Notes under the pieces: generated by a model
What the model was told of the DNA's origin: nothing
The model's database searches: none
What the model saw: the letters and a program-made list of their open reading frames with translations, nothing else
Origin: an uncultured Alistipes sp.
Lineage (GTDB): Bacteria; Bacteroidota; Bacteroidia; Bacteroidales; Rikenellaceae
Length of the DNA stretch: 64,000 bases
NCBI GenBank assembly: GCA_900545315.1
Contig: UQYM01000004.1
Location: 1-64,000, forward strand
Direction of reading: 5' to 3'
In this document: positions 36,481-45,179 of the stretch, in pieces
Layout of the letters: each line of letters starts with the position of its first letter
Numbering within the stretch: position 1 is the stretch's first letter
Position numbers and translations under genes: made by a program

Positions 36481-38034
36481 TCACTTTACGTAATCGGCAA
36501 CCCGTTCGGCACACCGTTCACCATCCATAGCAGCCGAGATAATTCCCCCTGCATAACCTGCCCCTTCTCCCGCAGGGAACAGTCCACGGATTTGAGGATG
36601 CATCAATGTATCGGGATCGCGCGGAACCCGAACCGGAGAGGAGGTGCGCGACTCCACCCCAACGATCAACGCCTCATTGGTCACAAAGCCATGCATTTTA
36701 CGATCAAAGGCGGCAAAGCCACCCCGCAGGGCATCGGAGATAAAGCTGGGCAACCAGCGATGGGCCTCCGTCGGCACTACGCCCGGGACATACGAACAAC
36801 GGGGCAACGACTTGGAGGCTTTTCCTCGAACGAAATCGGCCAAACGCTGCCCGGGGGCCACTTGGTGATCCTCAACCTGCGCATAAGCCAACTCTTCGAG
36901 CTGCTGTTGAAATCGCAATCCGGCCAACGCCCCGTACTGCCCGGTCAGATGGGCAAAATCCTCCTGCCGAATTTCGGTTACAATCCCGGAATTGGCAAAA
37001 ACGCTATTTCGACCGGACGGAGACATGCCGTTGACCACCGACTCACCGGTCCGTGTCATCGCCGGCACAATAAACCCGCCCGGACACATACAGAACGAGT
37101 ACACCCCGCGACCGTTTACCTGCGCCACCAACGAGTAGGCCGCAGCAGGCAGGTACTCCCCGCGCTCGGGCATATGGTACTGAATGGAGTCGATTAACTG
37201 TTGGGGATGCTCTACACGCACTCCCATGGCAAAGGCTTTGGCTTCGAGTCGGACGCCGTCTCGATCCAGCAACTCATAGATATCGCGAGCAGAGTGTCCA
37301 GTCGCCAAAATGACCGCAGCCCCCTCCACCAAGGTATCACCCAGCCAAACACCTCGAATCTGTTCGTCCCGAATCTCAACGCCACTCACTTTCGCCTCAA
37401 AGTGCAGCTCCCCGCCGGCCTGCAAAATACTCTGACGCATTGCCGCAATAATGCGGGGCAGACGGTCTGTACCGATATGCGGATGGGCATCGTACAGAAT
37501 CGACTCATCGGCTCCGTGAAAATGAAATACCTCCAACGCCCGACGATAGTCTCCCCGTTTTTTGGAACGGGTAAAGAGCTTGCCATCCGAATAGGTTCCG
37601 GCACCGCCCTCTCCAAAAGCATAGTTCGAATTGGGGTTAACCGCACCGTTTCGGTTGATCTGTGCGATGTCCCGTTTTCGGGTGGAGACGTCCCGTCCCC
37701 GCTCCAGCACAATCGGCTTAAAGCCCAGCTCAATCAACCGTAACGCCGCAAACAGCCCGGCAGGTCCCGACCCCACCACAACAACCGGAGTCCGACCGCT
37801 GACATCGGGATAGTCGAACCGCACTTCGGGTGGCCGCTGCTCTCCATCGACATAGACCTCAAATCCCAAATTGACCTTGACCGCACGCCCCCGAGCATCG
37901 ATCGAACGACGCACAATACGCAGCAAGGCGATACGAGCAGGATCAATATGTAATCGTTGAGCCACCAATGTTGTATGCAACTTGGGGTCCGCAGCCTGTT
38001 TTGGAGTGAGTACCAGCGAAAGTTCTACCGCCAT
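36481..38034 (-). CDS. NAD(P)/FAD-dependent oxidoreductase
   Basis: This 517-residue flavoprotein has a small N-terminal domain (ELSLVLTPKQAADPKL, ALLRIVRRSIDARGRAVKVN) and then a Rossmann fold VVVVGSGPAGLFAALRLIELG and VLERGRDV. Other landmarks are NYAFGEGGAGTYSDGKLFTR, VILATGHSARDIYELL and FPAGEGAGYAGGI. It belongs to the widespread 'FAD-dependent dehydrogenase' group (COG2509), whose substrate is not known to me. The frame extends upstream to 38217, but the ATG at 38034 follows a minus-strand -7 box, and the extra residues look noncoding. It diverges from the glycosyltransferase gene. Confidence 0.9.
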   Translation of the reverse strand: MAVELSLVLTPKQAADPKLHTTLVAQRLHIDPARIALLRIVRRSIDARGRAVKVNLGFEVYVDGEQRPPEVRFDYPDVSGRTPVVVVGSGPAGLFAALRLIELGFKPIVLERGRDVSTRKRDIAQINRNGAVNPNSNYAFGEGGAGTYSDGKLFTRSKKRGDYRRALEVFHFHGADESILYDAHPHIGTDRLPRIIAAMRQSILQAGGELHFEAKVSGVEIRDEQIRGVWLGDTLVEGAAVILATGHSARDIYELLDRDGVRLEAKAFAMGVRVEHPQQLIDSIQYHMPERGEYLPAAAYSLVAQVNGRGVYSFCMCPGGFIVPAMTRTGESVVNGMSPSGRNSVFANSGIVTEIRQEDFAHLTGQYGALAGLRFQQQLEELAYAQVEDHQVAPGQRLADFVRGKASKSLPRCSYVPGVVPTEAHRWLPSFISDALRGGFAAFDRKMHGFVTNEALIVGVESRTSSPVRVPRDPDTLMHPQIRGLFPAGEGAGYAGGIISAAMDGERCAERVADYVK

Positions 38035-38070
38035 TTTCGGAATAATCGGATAAAAACAAAATTTTTCGGT

Positions 38071-38087
38071 CAAAAATACTAATTTTG
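38071..38087. promoter_or_regulatory. Back-to-back divergent -7 boxes
   Basis: The minus-strand box TATTTTTG (38071-38078) and the + strand box TAATTTTG (38080-38087) are separated by one base. They would drive the FAD oxidoreductase and glycosyltransferase genes respectively. No -33 element is clear on either side. Confidence 0.6.
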
Positions 38088-38197
38088 TTTTAAGAACGAG
38101 TATGTCCACCGGTTCCGTTTTCCAGCTTCCTACGACGAGACCACGAGTGGGTCCGATCAACGTGACGGATTTAACGGCACCCAAAATCTTGGAACAG

Positions 38198-38920
38198 ATG
38201 AAAAATTTGGTTATCATCCCGACCTACAACGAATTGGACAACATCCGTCCAATGATCGACAAAGTCTTTTCGTTGCCTGAAAAATTCGATCTGCTGGTGA
38301 TCGACGACGGATCCCCCGACGGCACAGCAGCCATTGTCAAGGAGAAACAGCAACAATACCCCGGCCAGTTGCACCTGATCGAACGCAGCGGCAAATTGGG
38401 ATTGGGAACGGCCTATCTCACCGGTTTTCAATGGGCGCTCGATAACGGCTACGACTACGTCTTTGAAATGGACTGTGACTTTTCGCACAATCCCGACGAC
38501 CTGGTGCGGCTACTGAAGGCGGCTATGGACGGTTCGGATTTGGTGATCGGTTCCCGCTATATCACGGGAGTCAACGTCGTCAACTGGCCGATGAAACGTG
38601 TACTGCTCTCCTATTACGCCTCAGCCTATGTACGCATCGTAACAGGCATGCCGGTTCGGGATGCGACAGCCGGTTTCGTCTGCTACTCGGCTGCTCTGCT
38701 GCGCAAAATTGACCTGAGTAAAATTCGCATGAAGGGTTACGGCTTCCAAATCGAGATGAAATACACCGCCTGGAAACTGAATGCTAAAGTGACCGAAGTG
38801 CCGATCATCTTTACCGAACGCACCTTCGGAGCTTCGAAGATGAGCAAGGGAATCTTCCGCGAAGCACTCTTCGGCGTCATGGGGCTGCGTTTCCGCAAAA
38901 TCACCCCGCGTAACGCTTAG
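38198..38920 (+). CDS. Polyprenol-phosphate mannosyltransferase-like glycosyltransferase (GT2)
   Basis: This 240-residue enzyme transfers a sugar from a nucleotide donor to a polyprenyl phosphate. GT2 motifs are clear: VIIPTYNELDNI, LLVIDDGSPDGT, FEMDCDFSHNPDDL (the DxD metal site), LVIGSRYITG and KGYGFQIEMKYTAWK. It lacks the C-terminal membrane helices of DpmS with GtrA domains, so it is a soluble, DPM1-like type. An in-frame ATG at 38102 is only about 8 nt beyond the expected transcription start. MKNLVIIPTYNE at 38198 is the family-like start and was chosen. Confidence 0.9.
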   Translation: MKNLVIIPTYNELDNIRPMIDKVFSLPEKFDLLVIDDGSPDGTAAIVKEKQQQYPGQLHLIERSGKLGLGTAYLTGFQWALDNGYDYVFEMDCDFSHNPDDLVRLLKAAMDGSDLVIGSRYITGVNVVNWPMKRVLLSYYASAYVRIVTGMPVRDATAGFVCYSAALLRKIDLSKIRMKGYGFQIEMKYTAWKLNAKVTEVPIIFTERTFGASKMSKGIFREALFGVMGLRFRKITPRNA

Positions 38921-39229
38921 TAACTTCCGCTGGGGCATCTGCTCACCGACATTGTTCGAGATCGATTCGGTCCGATAATGCCCATTATTGATCGAGGGGG
39001 CTTAATCCTGGGACAGTAACAGTAGGAGATCTCTCTGCCGGCGGTTCAACTCCGGGCTCTAATTGGGATAAGAAGGCGTCCGTCACAAGTGAGCGTCCCC
39101 ATCAATCAGACGTTATTTTGCAAAACTGACATTCACTCAGAGTAGGTTGCAACGCGGTCTCATCAAGCAGTAAGGTTTGGGTTGCAAACGGATATTTACA
39201 ACACTTCATCTTTATCGAACAGGCTTTTC
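38921..39229. other. Spacer between the glycosyltransferase and pyrC
   Basis: No gene, strong hairpin or consensus promoter was recognised in these 309 nt. Confidence 0.45.
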
Positions 39230-40588
39230 ATGAACAGAATCGTCATCGACAACGGCACGCTGATCAACGAGGGTTGCCAGTTTCAAGGATATCTTGTGAT
39301 CGAAAATGACCGTATCGCCCGCATCGGGCACGGCAAATATGCCGATCAACACCCCGATAGCCGCACCGACACAGCAACCCGCATCATCGATGCAACGGGC
39401 AAACTGGTTCTGCCGGGTGTTATCGACGATCAGGTACATTTCCGGGAGCCGGGCATGACCCACAAAGCCGATATCCGCAGCGAATCTGCAACAGCCGTAT
39501 GCGGCGGTGTCACCTCCTACATGGAGATGCCTAACACCAACCCACCGACAGTCAATGCGCAACGGTTAGAAGAGAAGTTCATCCGAGCCGCCGAGGTCTC
39601 CCCGGCCAATTACTCGTTTTACTTGGGTGCGACCAACGACAATTTTGACGAGATTCAGCGCCTCGATCCACGACATGTCTGCGGCATTAAGGTCTTTATG
39701 GGCTCATCGACCGGTAATCTACTCGTAGATAAGGATGCTGCCTTGGCCAAACTCTTTGCCGAGGCTCCGATCCTGATTGCCACCCATTGTGAAGATGAAA
39801 CCACCATTCGGGCCAATATGCAGCACTATCGAGAGCTCTATGGCGACCGAGCGACTGCTGCACTGCACCCCCTGATCCGCAGTGCCGAAGCGTGCTACCG
39901 TTCGAGTGCCAAAGCGGTCGAAATGGCCGACCGGTACGGAACCAACTTGCACATTCTGCACCTAAGTACGGCTCGTGAGTTGACGCTGTTCGACAACAAA
40001 CCGCTGACCGAGAAGAAAATCACCAACGAAGTTTGTGTACATCATCTGTGGTTCACCGATGCCGACTACGCCACCAAAGGCAATCTGATCAAATGGAATC
40101 CAGCAGTCAAAAGTGCGGCCGATCGTGACGCACTACGCATGGGTATTCTGGATGGCCGAGTTGATGTCGTAGCAACCGACCATGCCCCGCACACCCTTGA
40201 CGAGAAATTACAACCCTACTGGAGTGCCCCCTCCGGCGGCCCCCTGGTGCAACATTCATTGGTGGCGATGCTTGAATTGAGCAAACAGGGTCTTTTCCCG
40301 ATCGAAAAGGTGGTCGAAAAGATGTGTCATGCTCCGGCGATTCGGTTTGACGTACATCAACGGGGATTTTTGCGGGAAGGGTATTATGCCGATATCGTCA
40401 TCGTCGATCCCAACAAACCGTGGCAGGTTTCGCGTGAAAATATCCGTTCAAAATGCGGTTGGTCACCTTTTGAAGGCACAGAGTTTTCACACTACGTCAC
40501 CCATACAATCGTCAACGGCCATATCGCCTACGAGAATGGTGAGTTAAGCGACTCGCTACATGGACGCGCTCTCGAATTTGACCGATAA
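39230..40588 (+). CDS. pyrC: Dihydroorotase
   Basis: Dihydroorotase closes carbamoyl aspartate to dihydroorotate in pyrimidine synthesis. The 452-residue amidohydrolase is of the long, class I type. It shows VIDDQVHFREPGMTHKADI, MEMPNTNPPT, KVFMGSSTGN, ATHCEDE, ILHLSTARE and VVATDHAPHTL, with LREGYYADIVIVDP at the end. The usual metal-binding HxH reads QVH here, so the first His is replaced by Gln. I recall this as normal for the Bacteroidetes branch. The frame starts at a TTG at 39182, but the ATG at 39230 matches the family. Confidence 0.92.
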   Translation: MNRIVIDNGTLINEGCQFQGYLVIENDRIARIGHGKYADQHPDSRTDTATRIIDATGKLVLPGVIDDQVHFREPGMTHKADIRSESATAVCGGVTSYMEMPNTNPPTVNAQRLEEKFIRAAEVSPANYSFYLGATNDNFDEIQRLDPRHVCGIKVFMGSSTGNLLVDKDAALAKLFAEAPILIATHCEDETTIRANMQHYRELYGDRATAALHPLIRSAEACYRSSAKAVEMADRYGTNLHILHLSTARELTLFDNKPLTEKKITNEVCVHHLWFTDADYATKGNLIKWNPAVKSAADRDALRMGILDGRVDVVATDHAPHTLDEKLQPYWSAPSGGPLVQHSLVAMLELSKQGLFPIEKVVEKMCHAPAIRFDVHQRGFLREGYYADIVIVDPNKPWQVSRENIRSKCGWSPFEGTEFSHYVTHTIVNGHIAYENGELSDSLHGRALEFDR

Positions 40589-40768
40589 TCCGACAACGTG
40601 TTCTGATACACGCCCTCCATCATTGACATTACGTTCTCATCCTATTGTCAGGATCGTTGTAACGCGAGAGGATAGCCCAAATCGTTTGTTTATGTGAGAC
40701 TATCTTCTCGTCATACCCCTTTACACTTTGGCGAGCAGCAATCTCCCTTTCAATAAAATCCTACAACT

Positions 40769-42277
40769 ATGAAGGCTTTGACACAAATCCAGAATTTTTT
40801 CATCGAAAATGTGAGGACCTTCCGCCTGGCTCCGGTTGAGATGGCCGTGGCATGCTACTATTTTATTGTCAGTCTTGTATGGGAACACCTAAATTGTCAT
40901 GCATGCGAGAAACAACTAATGATCATTCCTTTGGCATTGATCTTTACCATACTGTGCAACAGATGGTTTACCACTCCAAAAAAGCGTATTCTCTATTACC
41001 TTTCCGGGTGCGTCGTACTGCCGTTTTGGTGGATCAATCTGCGCAATTGGGGCCCCAGTTATGTATCTTATTGGATTACAATCGCAATCGGATTATTCGC
41101 ATTACTTACTGTCGGAAGCCATAAAGACAACCGCAAATTCACGACACAACTGCTCCATTACGTACTGGATGGAATAGCCGCAGTCTGCATCAGTGTAATT
41201 ACCTGGCTGTTGTTGGAGGCTATTTACGAATCCATCATCTATATTTTTGACCTCAACAGGGTTAGCCACCTATCTGACGACATAATGCTGTTCAGCTTTG
41301 TGTTAGCTCTTCCCCTGCTTTTCCTCACCTTCAACCGTAAATCCGAATCCTTCGGCCCGCAAGGTTCAAAATTGCTACATATATTCCTCAACTGGATTCT
41401 CTCGCCTGCCATACTGATCTACACCGTACTGCTATACCTCTATTTTTTCAAAATCCTGATCAAATGGACACTCCCGGATGGAGGCATTGCTTTGCTCGTT
41501 TTTGGTTTCATCTTGACGGCCGTAACTGCTCAAGCGGGACAAACCCTGTTGACCAAACGGTATTACGACTGGTTCTACAACCACTTTAGCCTGATCTCAC
41601 TACCGGCATTGGCGATGTTCTGGATCGGTGTAGCTCGCCGCTGCAATGAGTATGGGCTGACCGAAGATCGCGTATATCTGATCGCCTTTGGACTGATCAT
41701 GACCTGCTGCATGGGACTCTTCCTTATCCGTCGCAGCAGCCGTTATCTCTATGTGACCTACGTCGCGATCGGGATTCTGGCTCTGTTCACCTACATTCCG
41801 GGATTCACGCCGCAGGCCATCGAACAGTGGTCACAACAAAGGCGCGCCGCAGCAGGTGACACAACTAATTTTCCAGGACACGCCACCACAGCATCCCTCT
41901 ATATTACCGGATACCTCGATAAGAGTATCGATCTGACCGGATATTCCCAGTTGTACCCCATGCGAGAAGAGTGGTACAAAGGTATCGAAGCAAAACCCTA
42001 CTGGAAACAGCACAATGACTCGCTCTTCCTTTACGCATGTCCAGGCAAAAAACTTTTTCAGGAGTCCACCGACACCATTCTAATGCGCCAATTGGCCAAG
42101 ATCGGCTATTCATCGCTGAAAGGCATCCCTGCAGACTCGCTGCAAAAGCATCAGGACGCACTCACCCTATACGACTGTGAACAGGGGACAATCCTATTCA
42201 AGCAGCTCAACATCAACTATAACGACTCGACCGCCGACCTCACAGTCCTGTCCATCGACCTTTACCTCGAAAAATAG
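40769..42277 (+). CDS. DUF4153 multi-pass membrane protein
   Basis: This 502-residue membrane protein matches DUF4153, seen often in Bacteroidetes and Firmicutes. About ten hydrophobic segments lie between residues 20 and 365, with short polar loops. The last 130 residues are soluble (VHR-type segment SIDLTGYSQLYPM, YDCEQGTILFKQL) and probably lie outside the cytoplasm. Function is not known to me. It begins 180 nt after pyrC without a clear promoter. A hairpin follows at 42450-42491. Confidence 0.8.
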   Translation: MKALTQIQNFFIENVRTFRLAPVEMAVACYYFIVSLVWEHLNCHACEKQLMIIPLALIFTILCNRWFTTPKKRILYYLSGCVVLPFWWINLRNWGPSYVSYWITIAIGLFALLTVGSHKDNRKFTTQLLHYVLDGIAAVCISVITWLLLEAIYESIIYIFDLNRVSHLSDDIMLFSFVLALPLLFLTFNRKSESFGPQGSKLLHIFLNWILSPAILIYTVLLYLYFFKILIKWTLPDGGIALLVFGFILTAVTAQAGQTLLTKRYYDWFYNHFSLISLPALAMFWIGVARRCNEYGLTEDRVYLIAFGLIMTCCMGLFLIRRSSRYLYVTYVAIGILALFTYIPGFTPQAIEQWSQQRRAAAGDTTNFPGHATTASLYITGYLDKSIDLTGYSQLYPMREEWYKGIEAKPYWKQHNDSLFLYACPGKKLFQESTDTILMRQLAKIGYSSLKGIPADSLQKHQDALTLYDCEQGTILFKQLNINYNDSTADLTVLSIDLYLEK

Positions 42278-42449
42278 GCTTTTTATTGAGTATCGGGTTT
42301 GAAGGGGCGCCGTCACAGTCAGGGAAACTGACTGTTTCATGGAGAGCTGGAAGGCAATGATCAAACAGCCTGTCCCCAACGCATCTGCCTACAAAACAAC
42401 GCCATCAGGTTTTACGGCTCGGCAAGCGTTCCTCTCTCCCACTACATGA

Positions 42450-42491
42450 AAAGAGGGACGGATAGTGAATCGACACTACCCGTCCCTCTTT
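42450..42491. terminator. Long hairpin, probable terminator
   Basis: A 12-bp stem (42450-42461 with 42480-42491) continues as 5 bp after one A/C mismatch, with a 6-nt loop. Short T-runs follow on both strands (TTTACTG and TTTTCATG). It lies about 170 nt after the DUF4153 gene. Confidence 0.65.
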
Positions 42492-42725
42492 ACTGAAGCA
42501 ATGATTTCTGGCAGCAGAGTAACCTCGATCTTCTCCAGCCAGCAGCAACAAACAAGCATCACTGAACAGCCCTTCACACATCATGGACCAGCACCTCGTG
42601 ATCAATAGTACAGTTCACCGGCCGCGGATTCGTTACCGGGCGAGGTGCGGCTCTCCGTTACCCCACGGCGGACGATCCGCCATCATCCGCTATCCGCTTC
42701 ACTGTTATAAAATTAGCACCGATTG

Positions 42726-42757
42726 TTTGCGGTCTAATAAAAAAAGCACTATCTTTG
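42726..42757 (+). promoter_or_regulatory. Promoter of tRNA-Leu
   Basis: TTTG (42726-42729), 20 nt, then TATCTTTG (42750-42757), 11 nt before the tRNA. A consensus Bacteroidetes promoter. Confidence 0.85.
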
Positions 42758-42768
42758 CTGCACTTTGA

Positions 42769-42851
42769 GCGGATATGGCGTAATTGGTAGCCGCGCTAGA
42801 CTTAGGATCTGGTGCCTTTATGGCGTGGGGGTTCGAGTCCCTTTATCCGCA
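42769..42851 (+). tRNA. tRNA-Leu (anticodon TAG)
   Basis: The acceptor arms GCGGATA (42769-42775) and TATCCGC (42844-42850) pair fully, with discriminator A at 42851. The anticodon loop CTTAGGA gives anticodon TAG, reading CUN Leu codons. The long variable arm (GGTGCC...GGCG region) marks a class II tRNA, and GGTTCGAGTCC is the T arm. CCA is not encoded, as usual in this phylum. Confidence 0.96.
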
Positions 42852-42857
42852 CAACCG

Positions 42858-42881
42858 ACCGCCTCCATCAGGCGGTTTTTT
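42858..42881 (+). terminator. Terminator of tRNA-Leu
   Basis: A perfect 7-bp GC-rich stem (42858-42864 with 42870-42876) with a 5-nt loop ends in a six-T run, 7 nt after the tRNA. Confidence 0.85.
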
Positions 42882-42918
42882 GTCCGACATCAAAAAACTC
42901 AAATAACAATACGTCAAA

Positions 42919-44247
42919 ATGAACATCGTAAGAGAGAATCTGGAAGACGGAACCACCCTGCTCAAAGCAACGGTGGGCGAAGCCGACTACAACGAGGCCG
43001 TGGACAAGGCCCTGCGCACCTACAAACGCAAAGCCAACATACCGGGATTCCGTCCGGGCATGGTCCCCATGAGTATCATCAATAAGATGTACCGCAAGGG
43101 CGTCGTAGCCGAAGAGGCTTACCGCGCCGCTTCCAAAGGTTGCTTCGACTATATCGAAAAGGAGAAACTGACTCTGGTGGGTGACATGATCCCCAGCGAC
43201 AAACAGCAGCCTCTCGATTTCGACAACGACACCGAATACGAATTCGCATTCGAGGTGGGAATCGCACCTGAGATCAACATCGCACTGAGCAAGAAAGATA
43301 AAGTCAAAAAGTATGCTATAGCCATCGAAGACAAGATGCGTGAGGGCTATCGTGGCAACTTCACCCGTCGTTTCGGCAAGCTGGTAGATGTTGACAGCGT
43401 CGAGACCGAAGATGCCCTGACCGTCACCTTGGATCAGCCCGAGATGAAGGTTGAAGAGGCCTATGTAGGTTTGATCGGCATGAGCGATGCAGCTCGCAAA
43501 CCGTTCCTTGGCAAAAAGGTTGGTGACACGATGGAGATCGATGTAAACGAACTCTATCCCAACCCTGCACAGCGCGCAGCCATTCTGCAGGTTAAAGAGG
43601 CTGAATTGGAGGGTATCAACCCCAAATTCACGCTGACGATCAACAAAATCCGTCGCTTCACCGAACCCGAATTGAACGAAGAGTTCTTCAAGATGGCCTT
43701 CCCCGAAGGCAATGTGAAGAATGCCGAGGAGTTCGCACAGTACATCGACTCACAGATCCTGCGCGACTTGAAACGTGAGGCAGACTATCTGTTCACTTTA
43801 GATGTTCGCAAGCTGTTGCTCAACAAGGCCAATCTGACCCTGCCCGCAGCCTTCCTCAAACGCTGGCTCTACACCATCAACGAGGGTAAGTTCTCGATGG
43901 AAGAGATCGATAAAGATTTCGACAAGTTCCTCGACATGATGAAGTGGAACCTCATTCAGAAACACTACGTCAACGAGTTGAAGCTGGAGGTTACCCCGGA
44001 GGAGGCGACCGAAGAGGCCAAATCGATGGCAGCTCAGCAGTTTGCTTACTATGGCATGAGCCAGGTTGCAGACGACATGTTGGCCAACTACGCCAAGAGC
44101 TTCCTCGAGAACAAAGAGGAGAGCCGCAAGGTATACGAGAAGCTCTTCGAGCAGAAGGTTATCGACGCCGTAGTTCCGCAAATCACCGTCAGCGAAGCTA
44201 CTGTATCTGCCGAAGAGTTCGCCAAATTGGCCGAAGCTGCACAGTAG
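42919..44247 (+). CDS. tig: Trigger factor
   Basis: Trigger factor is the ribosome-bound chaperone that meets nascent chains at the exit tunnel. The 442-residue protein has the N-terminal ribosome-binding domain (RTYKRKANIPGFRPGMVPMS). A degenerate middle region stands where the prolyl isomerase domain sits (ALTVTLDQPEM, GKKVGDTMEIDV), and a long helical C-terminal substrate-binding part follows. The missing canonical FKBP signature is common in Bacteroidetes homologues. It precedes clpP and clpX, an order conserved in many bacteria. Confidence 0.94.
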   Translation: MNIVRENLEDGTTLLKATVGEADYNEAVDKALRTYKRKANIPGFRPGMVPMSIINKMYRKGVVAEEAYRAASKGCFDYIEKEKLTLVGDMIPSDKQQPLDFDNDTEYEFAFEVGIAPEINIALSKKDKVKKYAIAIEDKMREGYRGNFTRRFGKLVDVDSVETEDALTVTLDQPEMKVEEAYVGLIGMSDAARKPFLGKKVGDTMEIDVNELYPNPAQRAAILQVKEAELEGINPKFTLTINKIRRFTEPELNEEFFKMAFPEGNVKNAEEFAQYIDSQILRDLKREADYLFTLDVRKLLLNKANLTLPAAFLKRWLYTINEGKFSMEEIDKDFDKFLDMMKWNLIQKHYVNELKLEVTPEEATEEAKSMAAQQFAYYGMSQVADDMLANYAKSFLENKEESRKVYEKLFEQKVIDAVVPQITVSEATVSAEEFAKLAEAAQ

Positions 44248-44320
44248 TCCTGTGGAATCGAATCGTCGGATTATCCGCTGAAAAGCGATCCGCGATCGAA
44301 CGCTTCCATGAAACAAATAG

Positions 44321-44353
44321 AGGCCGCAGGAACAACAATCCTGCGGCCTTTTC
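44321..44353 (+). terminator. Terminator after tig
   Basis: A perfect 11-bp stem (44321-44331 with 44339-44349) with a 7-nt loop ends in four T residues (44349-44352). It separates tig from clpP. Confidence 0.9.
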
Positions 44354-44438
44354 AATCTGTTACACAACAGTTTCTCAAGTAATCATCAGGGACTCCGGAT
44401 CACTCCGACTCCAACAGTCACCCCATTCCATTACTACC

Positions 44439-45119
44439 ATGAACGAATTTGAGAAATACGCAATCAAGCATGCCGGGATCAGCAGCTTGAAATTGCACAA
44501 CTTCCGTTCGATCAGCAACGAGTATATCTCGCCCACCATCATCGAAGAGCGTCAACTGAACGTCGCTACGATGGATGTCTTCTCCCGACTGATGATGGAT
44601 CGCATCATTTTTCTGGGAGTGCCCATCAACGATGACGCTGCCAATATCATCCAGGCGCAGTTGCTGTTTCTCGAATCGACCGAACCGGAAAAGGATATTC
44701 AGATCTATATCAACTCTCCCGGAGGCTCTGTTACGGCGGGATTGGGTATTTACGACACGATGCAGCTGATCAGTTCGGATGTTGCTACCATCTGCACGGG
44801 GCTGGCGGCCAGCATGGCGGCCGTCTTGCTGACGGCAGGCGCTGCGGGCAAACGCTCTGCACTGCCCCACTCCCGCGTCATGATCCACCAGCCGCTGGGC
44901 GGCGTTCAGGGTCAGGCTTCCGACATCGAGATCACGGCCAAAGAGATTCTGCGCACCAAACAGGAGCTCTATGAAATTCTCTCCGAACATTCGGGTGTAG
45001 ATATCAAAAAGATCGAGCAGGACGCAGATCGAGACTACTGGATGACCGCTGCGGAGGCCAAAGAGTACGGTTTGATCGATGAAGTGCTGATCAAACGCGA
45101 CAATACCAAACGGAAATAA
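44439..45119 (+). CDS. clpP: ATP-dependent Clp protease proteolytic subunit
   Basis: ClpP forms the proteolytic barrel used with ClpX. The 226-residue protein has IFLGVPINDDAANII, the nucleophile Ser in CTGLAASMAAVLL, the catalytic His in HSRVMIHQPLGG and the C-terminal DYWMTAAEAKEYGLID. The N-terminal extension of about 25 residues (MNEFEKYAIKHAGISSLKL) is typical of Bacteroidetes ClpP. The frame is open far upstream inside tig's shadow, and the ATG at 44439 gives the family N-terminus. clpX follows after 60 nt. Confidence 0.97.
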   Translation: MNEFEKYAIKHAGISSLKLHNFRSISNEYISPTIIEERQLNVATMDVFSRLMMDRIIFLGVPINDDAANIIQAQLLFLESTEPEKDIQIYINSPGGSVTAGLGIYDTMQLISSDVATICTGLAASMAAVLLTAGAAGKRSALPHSRVMIHQPLGGVQGQASDIEITAKEILRTKQELYEILSEHSGVDIKKIEQDADRDYWMTAAEAKEYGLIDEVLIKRDNTKRK

Positions 45120-45137
45120 ATTACACATTATCGATCT

Positions 45138-45163
45138 CCGATGTCCACACACGGGGACATCGG
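45138..45163 (+). promoter_or_regulatory. Hairpin in the clpP-clpX gap
   Basis: A perfect 9-bp inverted repeat (45138-45146 with 45155-45163) with an 8-nt loop ends 16 nt before the clpX ATG. It lacks a T-run, so it is more likely to act on translation or RNA processing than as a terminator. Confidence 0.55.
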
Positions 45164-45179
45164 TATCTGCATAAGCACC

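Larger units (their letters stand above)
42278..42768. other. Spacer between the DUF4153 gene and tRNA-Leu
   Basis: It contains a long hairpin at 42450-42491 and the tRNA promoter at 42726-42757. Nothing else is recognised. Confidence 0.55.
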
